A model generated the notes under the pieces. It was not told the origin of the DNA. It made no database searches and saw only the letters and a list, made by a program, of their open reading frames with translations. From positions 4,430 to 68,429 of the forward strand of contig JBBQKG010000016.1 in assembly GCA_038326655.1 (NCBI GenBank): a DNA stretch of 64,000 bases, given 5' to 3'. This DNA comes from JBBQKG01 sp038326655. Its GTDB lineage: Bacteria > Actinomycetota > Thermoleophilia > Solirubrobacterales > JBBDJG01. Below are positions 42,502 through 50,807 of this stretch, piece after piece. How positions within the stretch are numbered: the stretch's first letter is position 1; every line of letters begins with the position of its first letter. Both the position numbers and the translations under genes were made by a program.

Positions 42502-44456
42502 CCCGCCAGATGGAGGCGCTCGCGAAGGAGGCACTGAAGGGCATCGACGAGGACTTCGGGTACTACCCGGGCTACCGGGCCGCGCAGGCCAAGGGCACGC
42601 TGTGCCACGGGATGTTCACCGCTGGGAAGGAGGCCGCCGCGCTCACGACGGCGGTCCACCTCCAGCCGGGGGTGGTCACCCCGGTCACGGCTCGTTTCTC
42701 CAACTTCACCTCGAACCCGATGCGGCACGACGGAGCCCTGGACGTGCGTGGAATGGCGACCGCCTTTCACCTCGGGGACGGCACGCAGACCGACATCGTC
42801 TGCCTCAGGATGTCCCGCTTCCTGGTCGGTACAGCGCGCGAGTTCATGGCTTTCGAGCGTGCGATCTGGCGCAACCCCTGGGGCGATCTCCCGCTGCCTG
42901 GGCCATGGCTCTTCCTCTACATGCTCAGCGGCCGCCTCCCCCTGGACCTGGGCCTGCGGCAGGTCGTGCCGCTGTGCCGCGTCGCGAGCTACGCGGGCTC
43001 TCGATACAACTCGCTTCACGCATTCAGGTGGGCCGACGCGTCGGGCCACGATCGCCACGTGCGGTACTCGTGGGCGCCGGACGCGCGCGAGCGGAAGCTG
43101 CACTGGTGGCAGACGCGCCGGCGAGCCCCCGACTACCTCCGGGCGGAGATGGCGGCGCGCATGGCGCAGGCGCCGGTGCGCTTCCGGCTCGAGGTCCAGG
43201 TCGCCGAGCACGGTGACGATGTGTCCGACGCGAGCGCGAGGTGGCCGAAGGGACGCCAGCGGATCGAGGTGGGCTTGCTCGAGCTGACGGAGCCGGGCGC
43301 CTGGGCGGCGGCCGGCGGGGAAGATCTACGGTTCGAGCCGACCCGCGTTACGGGCGGGATCCAGGTGCCCGAGGGCGATGACCTCCTGATGCTTCGCAAG
43401 CATGTCTACGCGCTCTCGGCAAAGCGCCGCATCGGTCACGCCGAGCGGGACGACGGCGACGGGCGCGCGATCCCGGACGCCCCCGTCTCCCCGGCCCCCG
43501 AGCCCGCCCCGGACGACGGCGACCCGGGCGAGGGTGACCCGGTCGCCCGGGCCAGGACGGCCCATGTGAACGGGATCGACGTCTGCTACGAGACGAGCGC
43601 GGCCGGCGGCCGGCCGCTACTCCTGATCATGGGCTTCGCCTGCTCGATGGTCTGGTGGCACCGCGACTTCCGCGCGATGTTCGAGCAGCGGGGGTTTCAC
43701 GTGATCCGCTTCGACAATCGCGACTCCGGCAGGTCGACGCGCGACTTCCGGAAGGTGGGCAAGCTCAGGGGCATGCTGTTTCCCCGCTGGTTCAAGCGTT
43801 ACACCGTCGACGACATGGCCGACGACGCGGCCGCCCTGCTCGCCGAGCTCGGTATCCGTGATGCCCACGTGATGGGCGTGTCGCTCGGCGGCATGATCGC
43901 GCAGGCGCTCGCGATCAGGCATCCGGAGCGCGTGCTGTCGCTCACGAGCATCAACGCCAGCCCGGTGTGGCGCAACTGGCCGCCCTCGCGCCTACCGACG
44001 CTGCGGGTTCTGCGGCGCCTGATGAAGCGACAGCCCACGAGGTCGGAGGCGAGGTGGGCGAGATCTTCTTTGCGGCTCTGGCGACTGCTGAACGGATCTC
44101 ACTTTCGCTTCGACGAGGACCATGTTCGCGACCTCCTGCACACCGCCTGGAGCTGGGGCGGGGGCGTGGACGCCGATGCCGACCTGCGTCAGATGGTCGC
44201 TGTCCGCGGCTCCGACGACCGCACGCCCGGTTTGCGTCACCTGAAGATGCCCGTGCTCGTGATCCATGGCTCCGAGGATCCGCTGATCAGGGAGGCCGGC
44301 GGGATCGACACTCTGACGGCGATCGTGGGCGCGAGGTGGATTCCGATCGAGGGAATGGGCCACTACACCCCGAAGAAGATCTGGGGAATCGTGGTCGACG
44401 GAGTCACGTCGCTCGCCGAGGATGCCGAGCGAGCGCGCGCCGGCGAGCCGGAGTAA
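42498..44456 (+). CDS. Catalase-fold heme domain fused to alpha/beta hydrolase
   Basis: A 652-residue two-domain protein. Residues 1-312 are a small catalase-related domain paralogous to 9409. The proximal ligand Tyr304 is kept (R300-K-H-V-Y304), but the distal His is Gln30 (RAAQAKG, against RAVHAKG in the paralogue), so normal catalase chemistry is unlikely. Residues 313-352 are an acidic Pro-rich linker. Residues 353-652 are an alpha/beta hydrolase: oxyanion region LLLIMGF, nucleophile Ser462 in GVSLGG, acid Asp594 (GSEDPL) and His622 (GMGHY). One enzyme might transform a fatty-acid hydroperoxide and hydrolyse an ester or epoxide product. ATG start overlaps the ATPase regulator stop. Confidence 0.85.
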   Translation: MTRQMEALAKEALKGIDEDFGYYPGYRAAQAKGTLCHGMFTAGKEAAALTTAVHLQPGVVTPVTARFSNFTSNPMRHDGALDVRGMATAFHLGDGTQTDIVCLRMSRFLVGTAREFMAFERAIWRNPWGDLPLPGPWLFLYMLSGRLPLDLGLRQVVPLCRVASYAGSRYNSLHAFRWADASGHDRHVRYSWAPDARERKLHWWQTRRRAPDYLRAEMAARMAQAPVRFRLEVQVAEHGDDVSDASARWPKGRQRIEVGLLELTEPGAWAAAGGEDLRFEPTRVTGGIQVPEGDDLLMLRKHVYALSAKRRIGHAERDDGDGRAIPDAPVSPAPEPAPDDGDPGEGDPVARARTAHVNGIDVCYETSAAGGRPLLLIMGFACSMVWWHRDFRAMFEQRGFHVIRFDNRDSGRSTRDFRKVGKLRGMLFPRWFKRYTVDDMADDAAALLAELGIRDAHVMGVSLGGMIAQALAIRHPERVLSLTSINASPVWRNWPPSRLPTLRVLRRLMKRQPTRSEARWARSSLRLWRLLNGSHFRFDEDHVRDLLHTAWSWGGGVDADADLRQMVAVRGSDDRTPGLRHLKMPVLVIHGSEDPLIREAGGIDTLTAIVGARWIPIEGMGHYTPKKIWGIVVDGVTSLAEDAERARAGEPE

Positions 44457-44461
44457 GACGG

Positions 44462-45685
44462 CTAGCGCTTGTGGGCGCGGGCCGGCCGGCGATCCGAGCG
44501 TCGTGGCGCGTGCGGCCGGCTGTGCCTCTTGCTGGGCGCCCGGTGGGGGCCGGCCGAGGCACGTCGTGACTCGAGGCCGCTGCGGGCGAACTCGGCATGC
44601 AGCTCCAGCTCCCCGGCGATGTCGCCGACGTCACGCACCTGCTCGCCGCCGACGAACGTGATCCCGATGCCGGTCTGGCCCGCGCGGCCGGTGCGGCCGA
44701 CGCGATGCACGTAGACCTCGCGGTCCGCGGGCGGGTCGAAGTTGATCACGTGGGATATGCCGCCGACGTGGATGCCGCGCGCCGCCACGTCGGTCGCGAC
44801 GAGCGTGTCCACGTGCCCGGACTCGAAGCGGGCGAGCGCCCGCTCGCGCGCGTTCTGGGACTTGTCGCCGTGCATTGCCGCGGCCTTGACTCCCTGCGCG
44901 GCGAGCCGCTTCACGAGGCGGTCCGCGCCACGCTTGGTACGCACGAAGACGAGTGCGAGGCCGCGCTTCGCGCGCAGCTCCCTAACCAGCAGGTCGACGC
45001 GGTCGGAGTGCTCGACGGCGACGAATCGATGCTCGATCGCTTCGTGACGACGCTCGGGAAGGGGCACGTCCTCGTGCCTCACCGGGTTCTGCGTGTACTC
45101 GCCGGCGACCTTGCCGGCCTCGCCTTCGAGCGTGGCCGAGAAGAACATCGTCTGGCGCTTCGCGGGGCAACGGGCGACGATGCGGTCGACCGGCGGGCGG
45201 AAGCCCATGTCGAGCATCCGATCGCCCTCGTCGATCACCAGGAAGCGAACCTTTGCAAGCGACACGGCCCGCCGCTCGAGCAGGTCCTCGAGGCGGCCGG
45301 GCGTGGCCACCAGGATGTGCGCCCGCGCGGCGTCGCGAGCCTGCTTGGGGATGCCGACGCCGCCGTACACGGCTGCGATCTCGAGGCCCCGTGCGGCAGT
45401 CACCGCGCGCGCCTCTTCGACGATCTGGCTCGCCAGCTCACGAGTCGGCGCGAGCACGAGCGCCTGCGGACGCGGGCCATCGGCAGCGATGCGGTCGGCC
45501 AGGGGGATCGCGAAGGCGAGCGTCTTGCCCGACCCGGTGGGGGACTTCGCGAGGACGTCGCGCCCGGCGAGGATGTCGCCGATCGCGAGTCGCTGAATGG
45601 GGAATGGCTCCGTGATGCCGCGGCGCTCGAGCGCAGCGACAACGCGTGCGGACACGCCGAGATCGGCGAAATGCTTGATAGACAT
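44462..45685 (-). CDS. DEAD-box family RNA helicase
   Basis: A 407-residue ATP-dependent RNA helicase. The Q motif is near ITEPFPIQRLAI. Motif I is SPTGSGKT (48-55), Ia APTREL, Ib TPGR, II DEGD (152-155, Gly in place of Ala), III SAT (183-185), V ATDVAARGIHV, and VI HRVGRTGRAG. The C-terminus is a basic Arg/His/Ser tail suited to RNA binding. It unwinds RNA in ribosome assembly, decay or cold adaptation. ATG 45685 follows AAGGAG. The unusual DEGD is noted; Walker B acidic residues are intact, so ATPase activity is still expected. It is convergent with the fusion gene, 5 nt apart. Confidence 0.9.
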   Translation of the reverse strand: MSIKHFADLGVSARVVAALERRGITEPFPIQRLAIGDILAGRDVLAKSPTGSGKTLAFAIPLADRIAADGPRPQALVLAPTRELASQIVEEARAVTAARGLEIAAVYGGVGIPKQARDAARAHILVATPGRLEDLLERRAVSLAKVRFLVIDEGDRMLDMGFRPPVDRIVARCPAKRQTMFFSATLEGEAGKVAGEYTQNPVRHEDVPLPERRHEAIEHRFVAVEHSDRVDLLVRELRAKRGLALVFVRTKRGADRLVKRLAAQGVKAAAMHGDKSQNARERALARFESGHVDTLVATDVAARGIHVGGISHVINFDPPADREVYVHRVGRTGRAGQTGIGITFVGGEQVRDVGDIAGELELHAEFARSGLESRRASAGPHRAPSKRHSRPHAPRRSDRRPARAHKR

Positions 45686-45874
45686 TGAAAGACTCCTTGC
45701 GGCGCTGAGGGCCACGTACGATTCGGGAGGCTACGGCCGACCCGAACCGCCACGAAGGCGGGACCCAAGCAAGCTGCCTCGCGGGCGACCTCGTCACCCG
45801 CTCCCTCACCGTAGCAGCCTTTCTGCGCCCGACTGGACCGGCCGCGGCACCGATCCTCTAGGTTTGGGGCCGAT

Positions 45875-46663
45875 GTGGGGGAGCCGTTGAGCGCAGGCCA
45901 GCCGAAGGAACTGGCGGGCATGCGGGAGCAGGTCTACAAGGATCCGCGTCCGGCGGCCTACTTCACCCGTTTTCACGAGCGGGCCCGAACCCGGGAGCCC
46001 GACTGGGTCTACGGAGTCGTGCGTTCCCTCACGACCCTCTACGGGATGGTCGCCTTCCGTGCCCGGTCCTTCGGGCACGAGCGGGTGCCGGGGACCGGCC
46101 CGCTGATCCTCGCGCCGAACCACTTCTCGTTCATGGACCACTTCTTCGTCGGCATGTTCCTGCGGCGTCAGGTCCAGTTCATGGCGAAGTCCCAGCTGTT
46201 CAAGCGCCCGATGCAGTTCATTTACACGCATGGAGGCGTGTTTCCGGTGCGCCGCGGACACGATGACCAGGAGGCGTTCATCACCGCAGAGGCGATTCTC
46301 GCCCGCGGCGGATGTGTGGTCATGTACCCGGAGGGCGGCCGCTCGCGCACGGGCGCGCTGGCGGAGCGGGCCAAGGCCGGCATCGGCAGGCTCGCGCTGC
46401 AGACGGGCGCCACGGTCGTCCCGGTGGCGATCTACGGCTCGCAGCGGGTGCGCAACTGGAAGCGGCTGAACTTTCCTCGAGTAACCGTGAGCTACGGCGA
46501 GCCGATGCGCTTCGAGCACGACTCCGGCTCGGTCCGGGAGCGGCAGCAGCTGGTCGCCGACGAGATCTTCGCCGAGATCAAGCGCCTGTACGCCGCGGTC
46601 GAGGGTGGCCGGTTGCGGGCAGAGGCCGCCAAGGGCACCGTGAGGTGCCTGTTGCGCCCGTAA
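45875..46663 (+). CDS. PlsC-type 1-acyl-glycerol-3-phosphate acyltransferase
   Basis: A 250-262 residue lysophospholipid acyltransferase. The HX4D motif is NHFSFMDHFF. FPVRRGHDDQEAF and the YPEGGRSRTG motif follow, with VVPVAIYGSQRV near the end. It transfers an acyl chain in phospholipid synthesis or to related lipids. The start is uncertain: GTG 45875, TTG 45887 (behind GGGGGAG) or ATG 45920 all keep the catalytic domain. It begins a run of plus-strand genes with greA and a hydrolase at short spacing. Confidence 0.85.
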   Translation: MGEPLSAGQPKELAGMREQVYKDPRPAAYFTRFHERARTREPDWVYGVVRSLTTLYGMVAFRARSFGHERVPGTGPLILAPNHFSFMDHFFVGMFLRRQVQFMAKSQLFKRPMQFIYTHGGVFPVRRGHDDQEAFITAEAILARGGCVVMYPEGGRSRTGALAERAKAGIGRLALQTGATVVPVAIYGSQRVRNWKRLNFPRVTVSYGEPMRFEHDSGSVRERQQLVADEIFAEIKRLYAAVEGGRLRAEAAKGTVRCLLRP

Positions 46664-46696
46664 AGGGTTGTGCGACCATCTCGGTCCGGTGACAGC

Positions 46697-47179
46697 GTGA
46701 GCCCACCCCAACCGGACGGCGAGGCGATCACACCCGCGGGCCTGGAGGCGCTCAAGCGCGAGCTCGAAGAGCTTCAGACCACCGGCCGCCGGGCGATGGC
46801 GGCGCGGATCCTGGCTGCGCGCGACCTGGGGGACCTCAAGGAAAACGCCGACTACCACATCGCCAAGAACGACCAGGCGCACCTGGAGACCAAGATCAAG
46901 CGCCTGCGGGAACGGCTGCGCAACGCGGTGATCGTGGAGAGCGACGCCGGCGAGGCGACCTTCGCGTTCGGCCGGACGGCAGCGGTGCTGGACGAAGCCA
47001 GCGGCAAGGTGCACACGTGGACGATCGTGGGGCCGACGGAAGCCGACCTCGCCCAGGGCAAGCTCTCGGCGGAGTCGCCGGTCGCGAGTGCGCTGCTCGG
47101 CTCCGCTCCTGGGGACGTGGTCGAGGTCCAGACCCCTCGCGGGCCGCGCACCTACCGGATCGAGAAGCTCTTCCCGTGA
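46697..47179 (+). CDS. greA: Transcription elongation factor GreA/GreB family
   Basis: A 160-residue Gre factor. The N-terminal coiled coil (residues 1-75) carries the catalytic tip as ARDLGDLKENADYHIAKND, corresponding to the acidic D..EN loop that coordinates Mg in the RNA polymerase secondary channel. The C-terminal FKBP-like domain has HTWTIVGPTEADLAQGKLSA and SPVASALLGSAPGDVVEV. It reactivates backtracked polymerase by stimulating transcript cleavage. GTG start at 46697. Its stop overlaps the next gene start (GTGA). It may be a second Gre-type copy rather than the main one, which cannot be decided here. Confidence 0.88.
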   Translation: MSPPQPDGEAITPAGLEALKRELEELQTTGRRAMAARILAARDLGDLKENADYHIAKNDQAHLETKIKRLRERLRNAVIVESDAGEATFAFGRTAAVLDEASGKVHTWTIVGPTEADLAQGKLSAESPVASALLGSAPGDVVEVQTPRGPRTYRIEKLFP

Positions 47180-48093
47180 GCGGCAAGCACGAGAACTTCG
47201 GCATCGAGGAAATCGAGCTCCACGGCCACCGGGTCGCCTACCGGTGTGCCGGCGACGGCCCCGTGCTGGTGCTGGTCCACGGCATCACCTCTACCTCCGC
47301 CACCTGGGAACGCGTGATGCCGGCGCTCGCAAAGCGCTTCACGGTGATCGCGCCGGACCTCCTCGGCCACGGCGGCTCGGCGAAGCCCAGGGGCGACTAC
47401 TCGCTCGGCGCCTACGCCAGCGGCGTGCGCGACCTGCTGGTCGCGCTCGGCCACGAGCGGGCCACGTTCGTGGGGCATTCCCTCGGCGGCGGGGTCGCGA
47501 TGCAGCTCGCCTACCAGTTCCCGGAGCGCTGCGAACGCCTGGTCCTGATCGACAGCGGCGGCCTCGGCACCGACCTCAACGTGCTGCTGCGCCTCGCCAC
47601 GCTGCCGGGAGCCGAGTTCGTGCTGCCCCTGCTCGCCAGCGAGCGAGTGCTCGGCGCCGGTCGCGGCGTGGGCCGCTTGTTCGGCCGCCTGGGACTACGG
47701 GTCCGCACCGACATCGCGGAAATGGCGCGCGGGCACGCGTCGCTCGGGGAGCCCGACGCTCGCTCTGCATTCGTGCACACATTGCGCACGATCGTGGACC
47801 CGATCGGGCAGCGGGTCAACGCGAACGACCGGCTTTATCTCGCCGAGGAGGTGCCGTTCCTGATCATCTGGGGGCAGCGCGACAGCATCATCCCGGTCTC
47901 CCACGCGCACGGCGTCCACGAGCGAGTGCCGTCGAGCCGGCTGGAGATCTTCGAGACCGCGGGCCACTTCCCGCACGTCGACGAGCCGCAGCGCTTCATC
48001 GAGGTGTTGACCGACTTCATCGACACCACGGACCCCGCCGAAGTCGCGCCGGAGCGCTGGCGAGAGCTCCTGCGCCGAGGCGCCGCGAGCTAG
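47176..48093 (+). CDS. Alpha/beta hydrolase
   Basis: A 305-residue hydrolase of the haloalkane-dehalogenase/epoxide-hydrolase-like group: LVHGITSTSATWERV (oxyanion), VIAPDLLGHGGSAKP, nucleophile Ser in VGHSLGGGV, acid in IWGQRDSIIPV and His in AGHFPHVDEP. The nucleophile is Ser, so it is an esterase, lipase or C-C hydrolase rather than a dehalogenase. GTG start overlaps greA (GTGA). Cotranscription with an acyltransferase suggests a lipid-related role, without proof. Confidence 0.88.
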   Translation: MSGKHENFGIEEIELHGHRVAYRCAGDGPVLVLVHGITSTSATWERVMPALAKRFTVIAPDLLGHGGSAKPRGDYSLGAYASGVRDLLVALGHERATFVGHSLGGGVAMQLAYQFPERCERLVLIDSGGLGTDLNVLLRLATLPGAEFVLPLLASERVLGAGRGVGRLFGRLGLRVRTDIAEMARGHASLGEPDARSAFVHTLRTIVDPIGQRVNANDRLYLAEEVPFLIIWGQRDSIIPVSHAHGVHERVPSSRLEIFETAGHFPHVDEPQRFIEVLTDFIDTTDPAEVAPERWRELLRRGAAS

Positions 48094-48101
48094 TTCTCCA
48101 G

Positions 48102-48737
48102 CTAGTCCTCGCGCGGCGGGTGCTGAAACAGGATCCGCTTCAGCTCCGAGCGCGATTCGCCGCCGATGCGCACGGCTGTGTTGAAGCCCTCCGCGCCGAG
48201 CTCTCCCGAATCGAGGCGCCGGCGCAGCTCGTTCAAGCTCGCGTGATCCTGCTCGCGCACCTCCTCGCGGGCCGTCTCGAGCAAGATCAGGTGCCGCGGC
48301 CGCTTGGCGCCGGCGGCCATGCGCACGTAGCGCTCACGCTCGTCTGGCTCCAGGCCCTCGGCCGCGACGATCGCCGTTTCGTTTGCCTGCAGGCGCTTGA
48401 GGATCGCGGCGTCGAGCACCTCCGGTGCCCGCTGCTCGATCTCTTCGTCGCTGACCCGCCCGGCGAGCAGCGCGCGGACCTTGTCCAGCGAAAGCACCGA
48501 CCGGTTGTCGAGCAGCCGCTCGGCGAAGCGGTTGCGCTCGTCCGCGGAGGGGGAGACGAGCACCAGCAGGCTCCCCGGCGAGTACCGCAGGTGGTCTGAC
48601 GGACGGAGCACGCGGCAGCGGACGGAGACGTCGGGAGGTCGGCTCGGAGCGCCATCGCGGCGCGGACGGTCCGACGACCAGCCTCGGCGCTCGTCCTCGG
48701 AGATCTTCACGCTGCGCGTCGAAGGTTGTTCGGCCAT
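48102..48737 (-). CDS. Polynucleotide-kinase-like protein with degenerate P-loop
   Basis: A 211-residue protein that follows the layout of the Pnkp-type AAA kinase: SPGSLLVLVSPSADERNRFA occupies the Walker A region (about 54-71). Then VLSLDKVRALLAGRVSDEEI matches the SSDALR region, and VLDAAILKRLQANETAIVAA followed by EGLEPDERERYVRMA matches the TVVDATN..P..R segment. The usual GxGKST is SADERNR, so ATP binding or catalysis is doubtful. Start ATG 48737 follows GAGGAT; ATG 48743 is also possible. It is likely a pseudo-kinase with a retained fold, perhaps an RNA- or protein-binding subunit. Confidence 0.55.
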   Translation of the reverse strand: MAEQPSTRSVKISEDERRGWSSDRPRRDGAPSRPPDVSVRCRVLRPSDHLRYSPGSLLVLVSPSADERNRFAERLLDNRSVLSLDKVRALLAGRVSDEEIEQRAPEVLDAAILKRLQANETAIVAAEGLEPDERERYVRMAAGAKRPRHLILLETAREEVREQDHASLNELRRRLDSGELGAEGFNTAVRIGGESRSELKRILFQHPPRED

Positions 48738-48861
48738 GTCCATATCCTCGCAGCATCTTGGTGTACGCCGCACTGACGGCGGGTATCCCACAACTCGACC
48801 CGATCGCAACTGCGGCGCACGGCGCAAGCCGGGCGGGCGTGGGGGCTGAAAGGAGGGCGCC

Positions 48862-49215
48862 ATGTCGAACGAGGATGGCGACCTCGCATCGCAGTCGGCC
48901 AACACGAGGCCATTCGAGATCAGGACCCGCCAGGAAGGCGAGCGGATCGTCGCCCACCTGATCGGAGAGCTCGACAGCAGGACCACGTTCCCGTTCCACC
49001 ACCTGATCTCGATGGTGAATCGGGAGAGTGCCTCGGAACTGGTGCTGAACCTCGGGCGCCTGCGCTTCATCGACAAGGCGGGGCAACGGGAAGTCCTGCT
49101 TCTCTGGCAGCGGGCCGCCGCCGACGCATTCGACTTCAGGCTGGTTGGAGCCTCCGGCTACGTCCGGGAGTCCTTCCGGACGACGGGCGTGGACAAGGTC
49201 GTGGCGCTCGCCTGA
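48862..49215 (+). CDS. STAS-domain protein (anti-sigma factor antagonist-like)
   Basis: A 117-residue STAS protein: FEIRTRQEGERIVAHLIGEL then a strand and helix, then LVLNLGRLRFIDKAGQREVL, which aligns with the conserved LxFIDSSGL of SpoIIAA-type antagonists. The phosphorylatable Ser is replaced (DKAG), so kinase switching is unlikely, and it may be constitutively active or bind another ligand. The Shine-Dalgarno AAGGAGGGCG precedes the ATG. Its 3' end overlaps the convergent patatin gene by 58 nt. Confidence 0.8.
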   Translation: MSNEDGDLASQSANTRPFEIRTRQEGERIVAHLIGELDSRTTFPFHHLISMVNRESASELVLNLGRLRFIDKAGQREVLLLWQRAAADAFDFRLVGASGYVRESFRTTGVDKVVALA

Positions 49216-50141
49216 GCGCCCGCACCTCCCAGCGCCCTGCCCTGAGCCAGCCCGGCGGCGATCACGTCGGCGCGTCGCCGAGCGTCCATCAGATTGGGGC
49301 CGATCGCTGCGCGTGAGCCCGCGTCTGGGGAGACGGTCCTGACGCGCGCGCCCCGCCGCTCGAGTGAGAGCGCCTCGACGGCGGCCAGCGAGCGCGACAG
49401 GAGGCCCAGCGCGCCGAACGGCGTCGTGATGTTGCGTCCCGTCCAGCCGGTCGGGTTCAGGCACAGGACGCGCGTTCCGTGGCGGGCCGGCGCGCGGTCC
49501 ATGTTGGTCGGGCTCCAGACGCCGCCGTCGACGTAGCTGTGGCCGTCGACGGCGACCGGCCGGAATACGCCGGGAATCGCGCACGAGGCCTCGACCGCGA
49601 CCCCGACCGACGCCGGCGGTGCGCCGGCCGTGCCGAACATCACCCGCCGACCGCTCTCGACCTCCACGGCAGACACGGAGAGACGGCCATCCCAGCTTGC
49701 CCCGGCCTCTTCGAGCTCTCGTCCGAGCCGCGCGAGCGAGCGGCGTCCGGCGGGCACTCGACTGAGTGCCGCCCGCCGCAGCAGCGCGCCCGCTCGCTCG
49801 GTGGCGCGCAACCCCGCCACCGCCAGCGGCGCCGCCGCGCCGCCGCCGGCGGCCAGCCCAAGCTCGAGCGCTCGCGTGAGGAGGGTCGGCTCGCCTGCCA
49901 GCTCGGAGGCGGCCACGGGCGGCTGCTCGGGCAGTTCGCCGAGCCGCGAGCGCGGATCGATGCCGGCGGCGAGCACCGCGGCGACGATCGAGCCCGCCGA
50001 GGTGCCGACGTAGCCGTCACATCCGCGCGCGTCGAAGCCGGCGCTGTCCTCCAGGCCAGCGATCACCGCGGTCATCCAGGCCTCGCCCAGGATCCCGCCG
50101 CCGCCGAGCACCAGCACGTGGGGAGCGTCGAAGCCGGCCAC
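49158..50141 (-). CDS. Patatin-like phospholipase
   Basis: A 327-residue patatin. The oxyanion loop is GGGGILGEAW, the nucleophile lies in GTSAGSIVAAV, and the Asp in YVDGGVWSPTNMD. The C-terminal part reads RVLCLNPTGWTGRNITTPFG. It probably hydrolyses lipid acyl esters. It differs from the patatin at 32970, so the window holds two lineages. Its C-terminal 58 nt lie antisense to the STAS gene end, an uncommon long convergent overlap. Confidence 0.85.
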   Translation of the reverse strand: MAGFDAPHVLVLGGGGILGEAWMTAVIAGLEDSAGFDARGCDGYVGTSAGSIVAAVLAAGIDPRSRLGELPEQPPVAASELAGEPTLLTRALELGLAAGGGAAAPLAVAGLRATERAGALLRRAALSRVPAGRRSLARLGRELEEAGASWDGRLSVSAVEVESGRRVMFGTAGAPPASVGVAVEASCAIPGVFRPVAVDGHSYVDGGVWSPTNMDRAPARHGTRVLCLNPTGWTGRNITTPFGALGLLSRSLAAVEALSLERRGARVRTVSPDAGSRAAIGPNLMDARRRADVIAAGLAQGRALGGAGAQASATTLSTPVVRKDSRT

Positions 50142-50156
50142 GGGGGGATTCCTACC

Positions 50157-50807
50157 TCACTCCACCAGCCGCCGCTCCACCGCCCAGCGGCCGAGCTCGT
50201 GCCGGTTGGAGAGCTGCAGCTTGCGAAGCACCGCGCTGACGTGCGCCTCGACGGTCTTCGGGGAGATCTCGAGTCGCAGCGCGACCTCCTTGTAGAGGTA
50301 GCCGCGCGCGATCAGGCGCAAGACCTCGCGCTCGCGCATCGTCAGCAGGTCGAGCTCGGGATCGATCTCCGCCTCCGGGATCTCCCCGTGGAACGCGTCG
50401 AGCACGAAGCCCGCCAGCCGCGGCGAGAAGACGGCGTCGCCGTCGCGAACCCGTCCGATCGCGGCCGCGAGATCCTCCCCGGAGATCGACTTGGTCACAT
50501 AGCCCCGGGCGCCCGCGCGGATCACCGCGATCACGTCTTCTGCGGCGTCCGAGACCGACAGCGCGAGGAATCGCTGCACGGGCCGCTCGCGTGCGACCTG
50601 CCGGATCACCTCGACTCCGCCGCCGCCGGGCATGTGGACGTCGAGCAGCACCACGTCGGGCTTCTCGCGGAGGATCGCCGCCACCGCGGCTTCGACGGCG
50701 CCCGCCTCGGCACGGACCTCGACGAGTCCCTCGAGCTCGGCGCGCACGCCGGCCCGGAACAGCTCGTGGTCGTCCACGATCACGACCGTCGACGGCGGCG
50801 GGCTCAC
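50157..50807 (-). CDS. NarL/LuxR-type response regulator
   Basis: A 216-residue two-component regulator. The receiver domain has acidic pair Asp12/Asp13, phospho-acceptor Asp56 (VVLLDVHMPG) and conserved Lys in GYVTKS. The C-terminal LuxR HTH has LTMREREVLRLIARGYLYKE and VALRLEISPKTVEAHVSAVL. GTG at 50807 overlaps the histidine kinase stop (GTGA). It is the last gene of the PspC/LiaF-like operon and likely controls envelope-stress genes. Confidence 0.9.
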   Translation of the reverse strand: MSPPPSTVVIVDDHELFRAGVRAELEGLVEVRAEAGAVEAAVAAILREKPDVVLLDVHMPGGGGVEVIRQVARERPVQRFLALSVSDAAEDVIAVIRAGARGYVTKSISGEDLAAAIGRVRDGDAVFSPRLAGFVLDAFHGEIPEAEIDPELDLLTMREREVLRLIARGYLYKEVALRLEISPKTVEAHVSAVLRKLQLSNRHELGRWAVERRLVE

